From Dinoroseobacter sp049800835 (GTDB lineage: Bacteria > Pseudomonadota > Alphaproteobacteria > Rhodobacterales > Rhodobacteraceae): a stretch of 64,000 bases of DNA. Location: positions 1-64,000 of the forward strand of contig NZ_JBNAFU010000004.1 in NCBI RefSeq assembly GCF_049800835.1, written 5' to 3'. The notes beneath the pieces were generated by a model that worked only from the letters and a program-made list of their open reading frames with translations, searched no databases and was not told where the DNA came from. The translations under genes and the position numbers were made by a program. Within the stretch, counting starts at the first letter, position 1. Every line of letters starts with the position of its first letter. Below are positions 50,520 to 59,545 of this stretch, piece by piece.

Positions 50520-52175
50520 ATGCTCGCTCGTCTGGAAATCCGCGATATCCTGATTATTGACCACTTGGCACTGGACTTTAGGGCGGGACTGAACGCTCTG
50601 ACCGGTGAAACCGGCGCGGGTAAGTCAATTCTGCTTGATGCTCTGGGCTTTGTCCTCGGATGGCGCGGGCGCGCCGATCTTGTTCGCCGGGGCGCGGCAC
50701 AGGGCGAGGTGACGGCGGTCTTCGATCTGGCCCCTTCCCACCCGGCATTCGAGGTTCTTCGCGACGCAGGCTTGCCGTTTGAGGATGGCGATCTGGTTCT
50801 GCGGCGTGTGAACACTTCCGAAGGGCGCAAAAGCGCTTACGTCAACGACCGCAGTTGCTCGGGTGCGGTTCTCCGCGCGTTGTCCGACGTTCTGGTGGAG
50901 TTGCACGGTCAACAGGATGACAGGGGTCTGCTCAACCCGCGTGCGCATTGCGCGCTGCTCGACGCCTATGGGGGCTACAGCGATTTGATTGCGGCGGTGC
51001 GGGACGCGTGGTCGGCGCGCCAGGCCGCGCGCGCCGCGCTTGACGCAGCGCTCGAAACCCAGAAGACCGCGGCCGCAGACGAAGGCTTTCTGCGGCATGC
51101 GGTTGAGGAGCTGGACGCGCTTGATCCGCAGGTCGGTGAAGAGGCCGACCTTGACCGCAGGCGTCGCCTCATGCAGGGCGCAGAGAAGATACGCGATGAT
51201 GTCGCGCGTGCGAGTGCAGCCATGGCCGAGGACGGTGCGGAGGGACGTCTGACCGATGCAATCCGCTGGCTGGAGGATGTGGCCGATCGCGCGGAAGGAG
51301 CGCTTGACGCCCCGCTCGCGGCCCTGTCCCGCGCATTGGTCGAGTTGGGTGAAGCAAGTGATGCAACGGCGGCGTTCCTGAATGGTCTCGCCTTTGACCC
51401 CATTGAGTTGGAGCAGACAGAAGAACGGCTTTTCGCCCTGCGTAGTCTCGCCCGAAAGCATGGTGTCATGCCGGATGAGCTGGCCACTCATGCTGAAACC
51501 CTGCGCGTCCGGCTGGAGGCCATCGATGGCGGCGAAACCCGTTTGGCTGCCTTGCAAGTTGAGCTGACGGCTGCGGAACAAGCCTATGCGGGGGCTGCAC
51601 AGAGCTTGACCGCGGCGCGGACGGAAGCGGCACGGCGGCTCGATGCAGCCATGGTGTCTGAACTGGCACCACTGAAGATGGACCGCGCTGTTTTCAGAAC
51701 AGAGATCGTGCAAGGCGATGCCGGGCCGACGGGTGCGGATCGCGTAACCTTTACCGTGGCAACGAATCCCGGTGCGCCGTCCGGTCCCTTGAACAAGATC
51801 GCATCCGGCGGAGAGCTTTCGCGGTTTCTCCTCGCGCTGAAGGTTTGCCTGACCGCCGAAAATGATGGGCTGACGCTGATCTTTGACGAGATTGATCGTG
51901 GGGTTGGTGGGGCGACCGCCGATGCCGTGGGGCGACGCCTGCAAGCGCTGGCTGCAGAGGGACAGGTTCTCGTCGTGACCCATTCCCCGCAGGTGGCGGC
52001 CTTGGCGGCGCAGCATTGGCGGATCGAAAAGTCAGTGGTCGACGAGACAACCCTGTCGCGCGTGGTGCCGCTCGATCCACACGACCGGGTGGACGAGATT
52101 GCACGCATGATCTCGGGCGACCGGGTCACGGATGCCGCGCGGCAGGCGGCAGAAGCCTTGTTGAGTGCGGCATAA
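50520..52175 (+). CDS. recN: DNA repair ATPase RecN
   Basis: 551 residues, SMC-like: Walker A GETGAGKS at residues 31-38 (TGETGAGKSILLDALGFVLG), a long coiled-coil middle (about 155-360), signature GGELSRFLLALKV, and Walker B IFDEIDRGVGG. It acts in double-strand break repair. No LexA site is clear in front of it. It is 82 bases after bamD on the same strand. Confidence 0.96.
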   Translation: MLARLEIRDILIIDHLALDFRAGLNALTGETGAGKSILLDALGFVLGWRGRADLVRRGAAQGEVTAVFDLAPSHPAFEVLRDAGLPFEDGDLVLRRVNTSEGRKSAYVNDRSCSGAVLRALSDVLVELHGQQDDRGLLNPRAHCALLDAYGGYSDLIAAVRDAWSARQAARAALDAALETQKTAAADEGFLRHAVEELDALDPQVGEEADLDRRRRLMQGAEKIRDDVARASAAMAEDGAEGRLTDAIRWLEDVADRAEGALDAPLAALSRALVELGEASDATAAFLNGLAFDPIELEQTEERLFALRSLARKHGVMPDELATHAETLRVRLEAIDGGETRLAALQVELTAAEQAYAGAAQSLTAARTEAARRLDAAMVSELAPLKMDRAVFRTEIVQGDAGPTGADRVTFTVATNPGAPSGPLNKIASGGELSRFLLALKVCLTAENDGLTLIFDEIDRGVGGATADAVGRRLQALAAEGQVLVVTHSPQVAALAAQHWRIEKSVVDETTLSRVVPLDPHDRVDEIARMISGDRVTDAARQAAEALLSAA

Positions 52176-52278
52176 GAACTGCGTTCCGACGTGGTCTTTC
52201 TTATAAGCTGATCTACGGTTAGTCTTTTTGTTCAAAGGGCTGCGACAGGCAGCTCCTGTTATCAAAGCACCGCCGCGT

Positions 52279-53967
52279 ATGGCCAAATCGACACGCAGAT
52301 TTCTATCAGAACAGATCGGAAGCGCCCGAACTGCTTTACGGCAGGCCGTACAGGCGGTGCGCCGACGGGGGCCGAGCCAGATCCAGTTCTGGTTTATTGC
52401 GTTGGTGATCGGAATTGCAGCCGGGTTCACGGCATTGATTTTCCGAAAGGCCATCTCAGCGCTGCAAACCCTGATGTACGGGCATGAGGACGTGCGCGCC
52501 CTGGTGGATGCCGTGGATGCTCTGCCTTGGTGGTGGGTGGTTCTTGTGCCGGTTATCGGAGGGCTCCTTGTCGGTCTGATCCTGCAGAAGTTTACGCCCG
52601 ACGGTCGCGTAAGATCCGTCGCAGATGTGATAGAGGGCGCCGCGCTCCATGATGGCCGGGTGGAGATCAAGGAAGGGGCCGCATCGGCCGTGGCCAGTTG
52701 GATCACGCTCTCGACCGGGGGGTCCACAGGGCGCGAGGGTCCGGTGGTTCATCTCGCAGCGATGATTTCCTCCTGGGTGTCGGATCGCATCCACGCGGAT
52801 GGGATCACGGGGCGGGATCTGTTGGGATGTGCCGTCGCCGCGGCAGTGTCCGCGTCGTTCAATGCTCCGATTGCAGGCGCTCTGTTCGCGCTCGAGGTCG
52901 TTTTGCGCCATTTCGCTGTTCATGCGTTTGCGCCCATCGTGATCGCATCAGCAGCAGGCACCGTGATCAACCGCCTCGAATTCGGGGATGTAACGGAATA
53001 CTCCCTTCCCGTAACCAGTGCGCTTGCGTTCTATGTCGAACTGCCTGCCTTTCTGATCCTCGGTCTCGTCAGCGGTCTGGTGGCGGTTATTCTGATGAAA
53101 TCGGTCTTTTGGACGGACGATGTCGGCAATTACCTACAGGAGAAATTCGCCATTCCAGGCTGGATGCGACCGGGCATCGCCGGGGCACTTCTGGGCGGGA
53201 TCGCCGTTTACTATCCGCACATCATCGGGGTCGGATACGAGACAACTTCAAACGCGTTGACGGGCGGACTTCTGTTGCACGAGGCGATCGTCTTTGCTGC
53301 GCTCAAGGTGCTCGCGGTTGCGATCACCATGGCGGGTCGCATGGGGGGGGGCATCTTCTCGCCATCTCTGATGCTCGGGGCACTGACCGGTCTGGCATTC
53401 GGGATTATCGCAACGGGCTTCTTCCCTGAAGTGTCCGGCTCGGAACTGCTTTACGCGCTTGCCGGTATGGGGGCTGTTGCGGCCGCAGTCCTCGGGGCCC
53501 CGATTTCCACCACGCTGATCGTGTTCGAACTCACCGGTGACTGGCAGACAGGGTTGGCAGTCATGGTGGCCGTGTCGCTGTCTACGGCGCTGGCCAGCCG
53601 GATCGTGGACCGATCGTTCTTTCTAACCCAGCTGGAGCGGCGGGATGTCCACCTCGCGGCGGGTCCACAGGCGTATCTGCTGTCGGTGGTGCGCGTGGCC
53701 AAGATCATGCGACCCGTTGGTCATCCCAAGGCTGCACCCGATGACCGCTGTTGGGATTTGATCGGCGACGGCCTGTATCTGGATGCCAGTTCCAACCTGG
53801 AAGCGGCGATGCCGATTTTCGAGCGGACGAACCTGGATTTTATCCCGGTTGTCAGTATCGGGTCCGAAAAAGAGCCCCCGCGACTTTGGGGGGCTCTGTT
53901 TCAGGTTGACGCGTTGAAGGCGTATAACCGCGCTTTGGCCGAAACCGCGGCGGAGGAACATTCCTAG
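52279..53967 (+). CDS. ClC-family chloride channel or transporter
   Basis: 562 residues with the ClC transmembrane core: STGGSTGREGPVVHLAA (GREGP with the gating Glu), GGGIFSPSLMLGA (GxFxP), and NAPIAGALFALEVVL. The GSGIP loop is replaced by RVRSVADV, which keeps the Ser. The last 100 residues resemble an incomplete CBS pair. Both exchangers and channels share this core. A TTG-initiated extension is possible but ATG 52279 is better. Its stop overlaps folE2 on the other strand. Confidence 0.9.
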   Translation: MAKSTRRFLSEQIGSARTALRQAVQAVRRRGPSQIQFWFIALVIGIAAGFTALIFRKAISALQTLMYGHEDVRALVDAVDALPWWWVVLVPVIGGLLVGLILQKFTPDGRVRSVADVIEGAALHDGRVEIKEGAASAVASWITLSTGGSTGREGPVVHLAAMISSWVSDRIHADGITGRDLLGCAVAAAVSASFNAPIAGALFALEVVLRHFAVHAFAPIVIASAAGTVINRLEFGDVTEYSLPVTSALAFYVELPAFLILGLVSGLVAVILMKSVFWTDDVGNYLQEKFAIPGWMRPGIAGALLGGIAVYYPHIIGVGYETTSNALTGGLLLHEAIVFAALKVLAVAITMAGRMGGGIFSPSLMLGALTGLAFGIIATGFFPEVSGSELLYALAGMGAVAAAVLGAPISTTLIVFELTGDWQTGLAVMVAVSLSTALASRIVDRSFFLTQLERRDVHLAAGPQAYLLSVVRVAKIMRPVGHPKAAPDDRCWDLIGDGLYLDASSNLEAAMPIFERTNLDFIPVVSIGSEKEPPRLWGALFQVDALKAYNRALAETAAEEHS

Positions 53968-55067
53968 CCGGTGTGGAACAATGTCTGAAACAGGCGCGGA
54001 TCCAGACTCTCTGCGGCAAAGCTTGTTCCTTCGGTCAATACGCTGATCGCGTCGTGACTGTGCAGGCTTTCCTGATGGCTGGCGACGATCCGGAAATCCC
54101 CGATCCTCATGTCAGCCTGAAGTGCCTGGCAGAAGCTGCGTGCCGCATCCTCGACGAAGATTGGGTTCGCGGCATTCAATTCGGCGAATGCCTGTTCATC
54201 CTCGCGCTTGACCATCACTTGCGTTTCGGTCGGGATCGCGTCGCGACACAGTTCCACGAGGTCCTCGAACCACAGGCAGTCATCTGCCTCGCACGTCAGT
54301 TCGACCGAAATGCGGGCAACAGAGCGTTGCGAGTGCGGGGTGGCCAACTGACCGCGGTATTGACGGGCATGCTCAGACAGCTCAAGCGAGCATGGGCAGG
54401 TTGAGGAATACACGTAATCAAGGTGCATGAAGCGTTTGCGCACGCCGTCCTGATCGGCAACCTCTAGCGCGATGTCGTAGTATTGATATCCCGACAGCCC
54501 CGACCGCAGGCTTTCGACCCTCATTGGGAAAGAAAACCGCATCTGGATGCGCGCGTCAAAGCTTTCAAGGTCGGTCTTGTAGGCATCGAGCGCACGCTCA
54601 ATGACTTCGAAACTGAAGGTTTGTTCGGCATGCTTGTAGAAGGTGCGCATGATGCGCGACATGTTGATGCCCTTCTTTTCCGCCTCGAGGCTGACCGAGC
54701 CAGTCACGGAGGTTTCAAGCGTCAGGTCGCCGTTGTCTCGGGTGTGGAACCGGATCGGTAGCCGAAAGTTCGAGATGCCAACATGCTGTATCTGTGCCCG
54801 CGCGCCACGGATCAGGCTCGAAGGCCCATTCTGAAGGTCCGGCAGGGAGTCCTTGTACGCCTCGTCCACCGTGAACTCTTCCGGATACGCGCGCGCAAGT
54901 GCCGGATACGTTTCGGGCGCATCCGGCAAGAGGCGAGAGATGGCCGGATCCAGCGTCTCGATCTCTGCCGCTGTTGCGGTCCCCGCCCAGCTGCGGACCA
55001 GCGCAAGTGCGCGCTCAACCTCATCGCGGTTTGGCAGTTTGTCGATATCCGGCGTGTGAATGTTCAT
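53964..55067 (-). CDS. folE2: GTP cyclohydrolase I type IB
   Basis: 367 residues. Makes 7,8-dihydroneopterin triphosphate, first step of folate and queuosine synthesis, in the metal-flexible FolE2 fold rather than the zinc-dependent FolE. Signature segments: RIMRTFYKHAEQ, YVYSSTCPCSLELSEHARQYRG with the catalytic Cys, and ELCRDAIPTETQVMVKREDEQAF. In many bacteria folE2 is zinc-starvation controlled by Zur. A strong palindrome lies 120 bases upstream of the start. Confidence 0.95.
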   Translation of the reverse strand: MNIHTPDIDKLPNRDEVERALALVRSWAGTATAAEIETLDPAISRLLPDAPETYPALARAYPEEFTVDEAYKDSLPDLQNGPSSLIRGARAQIQHVGISNFRLPIRFHTRDNGDLTLETSVTGSVSLEAEKKGINMSRIMRTFYKHAEQTFSFEVIERALDAYKTDLESFDARIQMRFSFPMRVESLRSGLSGYQYYDIALEVADQDGVRKRFMHLDYVYSSTCPCSLELSEHARQYRGQLATPHSQRSVARISVELTCEADDCLWFEDLVELCRDAIPTETQVMVKREDEQAFAELNAANPIFVEDAARSFCQALQADMRIGDFRIVASHQESLHSHDAISVLTEGTSFAAESLDPRLFQTLFHTG

Positions 55068-55189
55068 ATGGGCAGCCCTTTCGCATCCCAGAAATTCGAA
55101 GCCTCCAACATATGGAGGCGTGGCGCACAACGTCCAGCGCCTTTATTATAAGTATTTGTAAGATAGAGGTTTTAGCCGCGACGAAAAGA

Positions 55190-55211
55190 GGTGTAAATTA
55201 AAGTTTACACC
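55190..55211. promoter_or_regulatory. 22-bp palindrome upstream of folE2
   Basis: GGTGTAAA TTAAAG TTTACACC: eight-base perfect arms. On the minus strand TTTACA, 17 bases and TAAAAC downstream could be a promoter whose -35 is inside the palindrome. Candidate regulators: Zur (folE2 is a typical Zur target) or another dimeric repressor; it also fits TGT-N12-ACA. No direct assignment possible. Confidence 0.55.
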
Positions 55212-55246
55212 ACATTTCAACCTGTTGTCTGACGGATATTGCGTCT

Positions 55247-56434
55247 CTACACTGCCGTGGCAGCTGCAAGTCCACGGCGCACATCGGCCAGCAAATCGCC
55301 CGTGTCCTCAAGCCCGACCGAAAGACGCACCATGCCATCAGTTATGCCCAAGTCCGCCCGTTGTGCGTCGGTCAACCGTTGATGGGTCGTGGTTGCCGGA
55401 TGTGTGGCAATGGATTTCGCATCGCCCAGGTTGTTTGAGATAGTGACAATCTCCAGCGCGTTGAGAAAGGCGAAGGCCGCTGCTTTGCCCCCAGACAGAT
55501 CGAGCGACATGACAGTGCCGCCGGAGCCCATCTGGTCGATGGCAACAGCGTGTTGAGGATGCGAAGGCAGGTGCGGATAGAGCACCTTTGCAAGCGCCGG
55601 GTGCCCCTCAACCGCCTCGGCCAATGCGAGAGCGGTTTCCGCCTGAGCGCGTACGCGAAGGTCCATCGTTTCAAGACCCTTTAGCATTACCCACGCGTTG
55701 AACGGGCTCAACGAGCCGCCCGTATGTTTCAGGTACGGTTCTGCGGTGTTGCGCACAAAGTCCTTCGTGCCGCAAATCACACCGCCAAGGCAGCGTCCCT
55801 GTCCGTCGATATGCTTGGTCGCGGAGTAGATGATTACATCTGCGCCCAATTCAATGGAGCGCGAAAAGACCGGCGTGGCAAACACATTGTCGACGATGAC
55901 AGTCGCACCGACCTTGTGCGCCATGTCGGATACGGCCCTCAGATCGATCACTTCGAGCGTCGGGTTCGATACTGTTTCGAGGAAAACGGCCTTGGTGTCT
56001 GGCCGGATCGCTGCTGCCCAGGCGTCGTTGTCGGTGCCGTCCACAAAGGTGACTTCAACCCCGTAGCGGGTCAAAATGTTCTCCAGAATATACAGGCACG
56101 ATCCGAAAAGGGCGCGCGCCGAAACGACATGGTCGCCCGCTTGCAGCATGGCGGCCAGTGTGCCGTTTACAGCCGCCATGCCTGAGGCCGTCGCAAACGC
56201 ATCCTCGGTTCCTTCAAGCGCTGCGATCCTGTCTTCGAACATGCGCACGGTCGGATTCCCGTAGCGGGCGTAGATGAACTCGTCCGGTCCGGTTTCGATG
56301 AAACGGGCTTCGGCGGCTTCAGCGGTGTCGTAGACAAAGCCCTGTGTCAGAAAAATCGACTCCGATACTTCGCCATACTGGCTTCGGCGCGTGCCGGAAT
56401 GGACGAGTTTGGTGCGGGGTTTCCAGTCGGTCAT
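55247..56434 (-). CDS. metZ: O-succinylhomoserine sulfhydrylase
   Basis: 395 residues, PLP-dependent gamma-replacement enzyme that makes homocysteine from O-succinylhomoserine and sulfide. PLP lysine Lys207 in YSATKHIDGQG, Asp182 in IVDN, and YARYGNPT at 55. Shorter than MetY, as expected. Controlled by a SAM-II riboswitch in its leader, so high SAM turns it off. The genome carries both sulfhydrylase types. Confidence 0.93.
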   Translation of the reverse strand: MTDWKPRTKLVHSGTRRSQYGEVSESIFLTQGFVYDTAEAAEARFIETGPDEFIYARYGNPTVRMFEDRIAALEGTEDAFATASGMAAVNGTLAAMLQAGDHVVSARALFGSCLYILENILTRYGVEVTFVDGTDNDAWAAAIRPDTKAVFLETVSNPTLEVIDLRAVSDMAHKVGATVIVDNVFATPVFSRSIELGADVIIYSATKHIDGQGRCLGGVICGTKDFVRNTAEPYLKHTGGSLSPFNAWVMLKGLETMDLRVRAQAETALALAEAVEGHPALAKVLYPHLPSHPQHAVAIDQMGSGGTVMSLDLSGGKAAAFAFLNALEIVTISNNLGDAKSIATHPATTTHQRLTDAQRADLGITDGMVRLSVGLEDTGDLLADVRRGLAAATAV

Positions 56435-56488
56435 GTCGGGTCTCCGTCGTCTGCGTAACCGGGCGAGACCGACGGTGATACACCGCGA

Positions 56489-56545
56489 CCTCTTTAGCAG
56501 CTTGTTTTACGTGGCCTGCAATCCGGTAACAAATCACCACATGCC
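56489..56545 (-). promoter_or_regulatory. SAM-II (SAM-alpha) riboswitch upstream of metZ
   Basis: On the minus strand the conserved SAM-II pseudoknot elements occur in order: GTGGTGATTTG (56530-56540), CCG, GCAGGCCACG (56510-56519), AAAACAAG and GCTAAAGAGG (56489-56498). The SAM-II riboswitch is known from alphaproteobacterial methionine genes. A small CGGTG/CACCG hairpin follows the aptamer. The GAGG at its 3' end is 55 bases from the metZ ATG, which has its own GGAG seven bases upstream. Confidence 0.9.
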
Positions 56546-56681
56546 GGAGTTCGTAGGGGTGTTGCGTGTTGTGGTCAACCACCGTCACGCAGCTCTAACA
56601 AAAGCTTCATCTCAGCTTCGTAGTGTGTCTGTACCGACTGACCCCAAGATGTAGGGGGGCTAGGCAGCGAGGTTCTGTCAT

Positions 56682-57575
56682 ATGGGCGTGATTAACCTTA
56701 CACATCGCGACGGCACGTTTCAGCCGGCACACGAGACATCTTCCGGCCTTATGACTGCACTGGGTGATGCCGCACGGGAGATCAGGCCCGGAGCACCGAT
56801 CGTGGTGCTTTTGCACGGCTACCGGTACGATCCGGCCCGGCAGAACGCCAATCCACACACCAGCCTGTACGCCGTTCAACCCGAACCCGGCTTGCCGAGA
56901 CGCCAAATGTCGTGGTTGGAGGCATTGGGCTTTCTGGATCAGCCTGATGATCCCGGGCTGTGCCTTGCGGTTGGTTGGTCTGCGCGCTGCAAACTGGCGG
57001 ATGCCTATGATCACGCCGCGCAAGTCGGTACTGCGTTGGCGGATTTGCTGAATGCAGTGGCTGCCCTCATGCCCGGGCATCCGATAAAACTGATGGCCCA
57101 TTCCTTGGGCGCGCGTGTTGCCTTGAGCTGCTTGCGTTCGCTGAAAAGACCCGTGGTCAAGCAAGCTATCCTGCTGGCCCCGGCGGAGTTCACTGCCCCT
57201 GCGCAGCGTGCTCTGCGCAATCCGGCCGCGCAGGCGACGGAGATCTTGCAGATCAGCCCGTTGGAGAATTGGCTTTTCGATGCTCTCTTGGTCCGTTCCC
57301 TCCGCCACAAGGAAACCGGGACTGCCTTGGGCCAGCGCGCACCTGATGCACCGAACTGGATCTCGCTGAGCCTGGGGACGGACGGGGAGCTTGCACAGCT
57401 GGCGGCCTTGGGTCACCGTGTGGCGCCTCGCAAGGCCCGAGTTTGCCATTGGAGCGCCTATCTGCGCGGGGGGTTGATGGAGTTCTACGCCGACCTTCTG
57501 TCCGGCAAGGATGTTCCGGTATTCCAAACCTTTGCCCGTAGTCGTATGGCAGATGGCAGCGTTCTGGCCGATTAA
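56682..57575 (+). CDS. Alpha/beta hydrolase
   Basis: 297 residues. VVLLHGYRYDP is the oxyanion-strand HG motif, and the nucleophile elbow MAHSLGARVA gives Ser in AHSLG; a late His, probably in WSAYL or GHRV region, would complete the triad. The N-terminus suggests a carboxylesterase or acyl hydrolase; substrate unknown. No signal peptide. Confidence 0.75.
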   Translation: MGVINLTHRDGTFQPAHETSSGLMTALGDAAREIRPGAPIVVLLHGYRYDPARQNANPHTSLYAVQPEPGLPRRQMSWLEALGFLDQPDDPGLCLAVGWSARCKLADAYDHAAQVGTALADLLNAVAALMPGHPIKLMAHSLGARVALSCLRSLKRPVVKQAILLAPAEFTAPAQRALRNPAAQATEILQISPLENWLFDALLVRSLRHKETGTALGQRAPDAPNWISLSLGTDGELAQLAALGHRVAPRKARVCHWSAYLRGGLMEFYADLLSGKDVPVFQTFARSRMADGSVLAD

Positions 57576-57635
57576 GGCTTGCCCTGCTCGAGAAGGACAT
57601 GGACTTTCAGGGCCTGACCGCGCTGCGGAGGTCCC

Positions 57636-58025
57636 ATGTCTGACGCGATTGACTTCTTTTTCTGGCCCACACCGAACGGATGGGAAGTCTCCATCGCACT
57701 CGAGGAAATGGGACTGCCCTATGCCAAGGACCGCTACCGGGCAGAGGTCGCGCGCCTTTACGGTGTGCTGGACCGCCAACTGGCGCGGTCAGAATACGTG
57801 GCAGGCGATGTCTTCTCCATCGCGGATATGGCGGTCTGGCCCTGGGCGTCCTTGTGGGAGGGCCAGCAGCAGACCCTGGATGACAAACCGCACATGAAAC
57901 GTTGGCTTGCGGAGTGTGGTGCGCGTCCGGGGGTTATCGCTGGTCGTGCTCTTCACGCTGAAAAACGATCTGATCTGCGCAAGGACAAGGGCGCGCATGG
58001 GCAGCTTTTTCGCACAAAGACCTGA
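57636..58025 (+). CDS. Glutathione S-transferase remnant with an internal in-frame deletion
   Basis: 129 residues where about 220-230 are expected. The N-terminal 28 residues are the start of a YfcG/YghU-type GST (FFFWPTPNGWEVSIALEEMGLPYA). It then jumps into the C-terminal helical domain (RYRAEVARLYGVLDRQL, SIADMAVWPWASLWEGQQQTLDD). Roughly 95-100 residues are missing, including most of the glutathione-binding thioredoxin domain and the first helix of the second domain. The frame is intact and has a GGAGG ribosome site. It is probably a non-functional remnant. Confidence 0.75.
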   Translation: MSDAIDFFFWPTPNGWEVSIALEEMGLPYAKDRYRAEVARLYGVLDRQLARSEYVAGDVFSIADMAVWPWASLWEGQQQTLDDKPHMKRWLAECGARPGVIAGRALHAEKRSDLRKDKGAHGQLFRTKT

Positions 58026-58084
58026 GCCACGCGCAGCGATTGTGCCGTTGACAGCATCCAAGACACAGCCCAAGCCTGATCGCG

Positions 58085-59533
58085 ATGTTTGATCTGCGTC
58101 CAGTTGGATATGTCATTGGCCTGCTGGTGGCTGCCTTGGGGGCCTCCATGTCGGTGCCGATGCTGTTTGATTTCCTCGCGGGGAATGATCACTGGCAGGT
58201 CTTTCTGGAGGCTGGTGCGGTCACGGGCCTGACCGGCGGGCTGACCGCTGTGGCCTGCGCCAACGCCGAGCGCGAACGCCTGAGCATTCAGCAGACGTTT
58301 TTGCTGACCACGGGGGTCTGGCTCACGCTTCCGGTCTTTGCGGCTCTGCCTTTCGTTTTCGGCGCGACTGAAGCGCGATATGTTGATGCGTTTTTCGAGG
58401 CGATGTCCGGCCTGACCACAACTGGATCGACCGTCTTCAGCGGCCTTGAGAATCTGCCACCGGGGCTGTTGCTCTGGCGCGGGCTCATGCAATGGTTCGG
58501 CGGGATCGGCATTATCGTTGTGGCCATGGTGTTCCTGCCGGAACTGCGCATCGGTGGCATGCAGATCTTTCGTTCCGAGGGGTTCGATACGTTCGGAAAA
58601 ATCCTGCCGCGCGCAACGGAAATCGCATCGCGCATATCGGTTATATATCTCAGTCTTACCGGGACTTGTGCGCTGGTCTACCTGATCCTGGGGATGACGC
58701 CTTTCGACGCGACAGTGCACGCCATGACCACGGTTGCCACAGGGGGGTTCGCCAACACGGACGCCAGTTTCAGCGACTACTCCGGCGCGATTGAATACGC
58801 GGCGGTGGTGTTCATGCTTATGGCCGCCCTGCCGTTCGTGCGGTTCGTCCAACTTGTCGGCGGCAGCGCGAAACCGATGCTGATGGATCCCCAGATACGG
58901 GCATTTTTCGGCACAGTCGCGGTGGTTGTCGCGCTGGTCGCATTATGGAAGATGTTTGCCATCGACACGCCAAGCGAGCCGGCATTTCGCAAGTCTCTCT
59001 TCAATAGCGTGTCCATCCTGACCGGTACCGGATATGCCAGCGACGACTACATGCTCTGGGGGGCTTTCCCGGTGGTGGTGTTGTTCTTCGCAGGCCTGAT
59101 CGGTGGCTGCGCCGGGTCCACTTCCTGTTCCATCAAGGTCTTCCGCTATCAACTTCTGATCGCTTCTATCCTGTCGCAGATCCGGCGTATCCGCAGCCCG
59201 CACGGGTTGTTTTCTCCCCGGTTTGGCGGACGCCCCGTGTCCGAAGACGTCTTGTCGTCGGTGATGGCGTTTTTCGTGATGTTCACGGTCTCGCTCGGGA
59301 TCCTGTCGATCCTGCTCGCCATGACCGGTCTCGATTTCATCACGTCTGTCTCAGGCGCAGCGACGGCCCTGGGCAATATTGGTCCCGGGCTGGGCGACCA
59401 GATCGGGCCCGCGGGCAATTTCGCCGAAGTGAACGACACGGCGAAGTGGATCCTTGCCGCGGCGATGCTGATCGGACGGCTGGAATTGATGGTGGTGTTC
59501 GCGATTTTCACCCGTCGGTTCTGGCAGGCCTGA
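58085..59533 (+). CDS. trkH: Trk/Ktr-type potassium uptake protein TrkH
   Basis: 482 residues with the four repeated M1-P-M2 units of the family. Filter-region glycines seen in each: TTTGST, TVATGGFAN, LTGTGYAS and ALGNIGPG. It takes up K+ using the TrkA partner, which is not in the window. There is no strong ribosome site before the ATG. Confidence 0.93.
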   Translation: MFDLRPVGYVIGLLVAALGASMSVPMLFDFLAGNDHWQVFLEAGAVTGLTGGLTAVACANAERERLSIQQTFLLTTGVWLTLPVFAALPFVFGATEARYVDAFFEAMSGLTTTGSTVFSGLENLPPGLLLWRGLMQWFGGIGIIVVAMVFLPELRIGGMQIFRSEGFDTFGKILPRATEIASRISVIYLSLTGTCALVYLILGMTPFDATVHAMTTVATGGFANTDASFSDYSGAIEYAAVVFMLMAALPFVRFVQLVGGSAKPMLMDPQIRAFFGTVAVVVALVALWKMFAIDTPSEPAFRKSLFNSVSILTGTGYASDDYMLWGAFPVVVLFFAGLIGGCAGSTSCSIKVFRYQLLIASILSQIRRIRSPHGLFSPRFGGRPVSEDVLSSVMAFFVMFTVSLGILSILLAMTGLDFITSVSGAATALGNIGPGLGDQIGPAGNFAEVNDTAKWILAAAMLIGRLELMVVFAIFTRRFWQA

Positions 59534-59545
59534 TCAGACCTCCGC

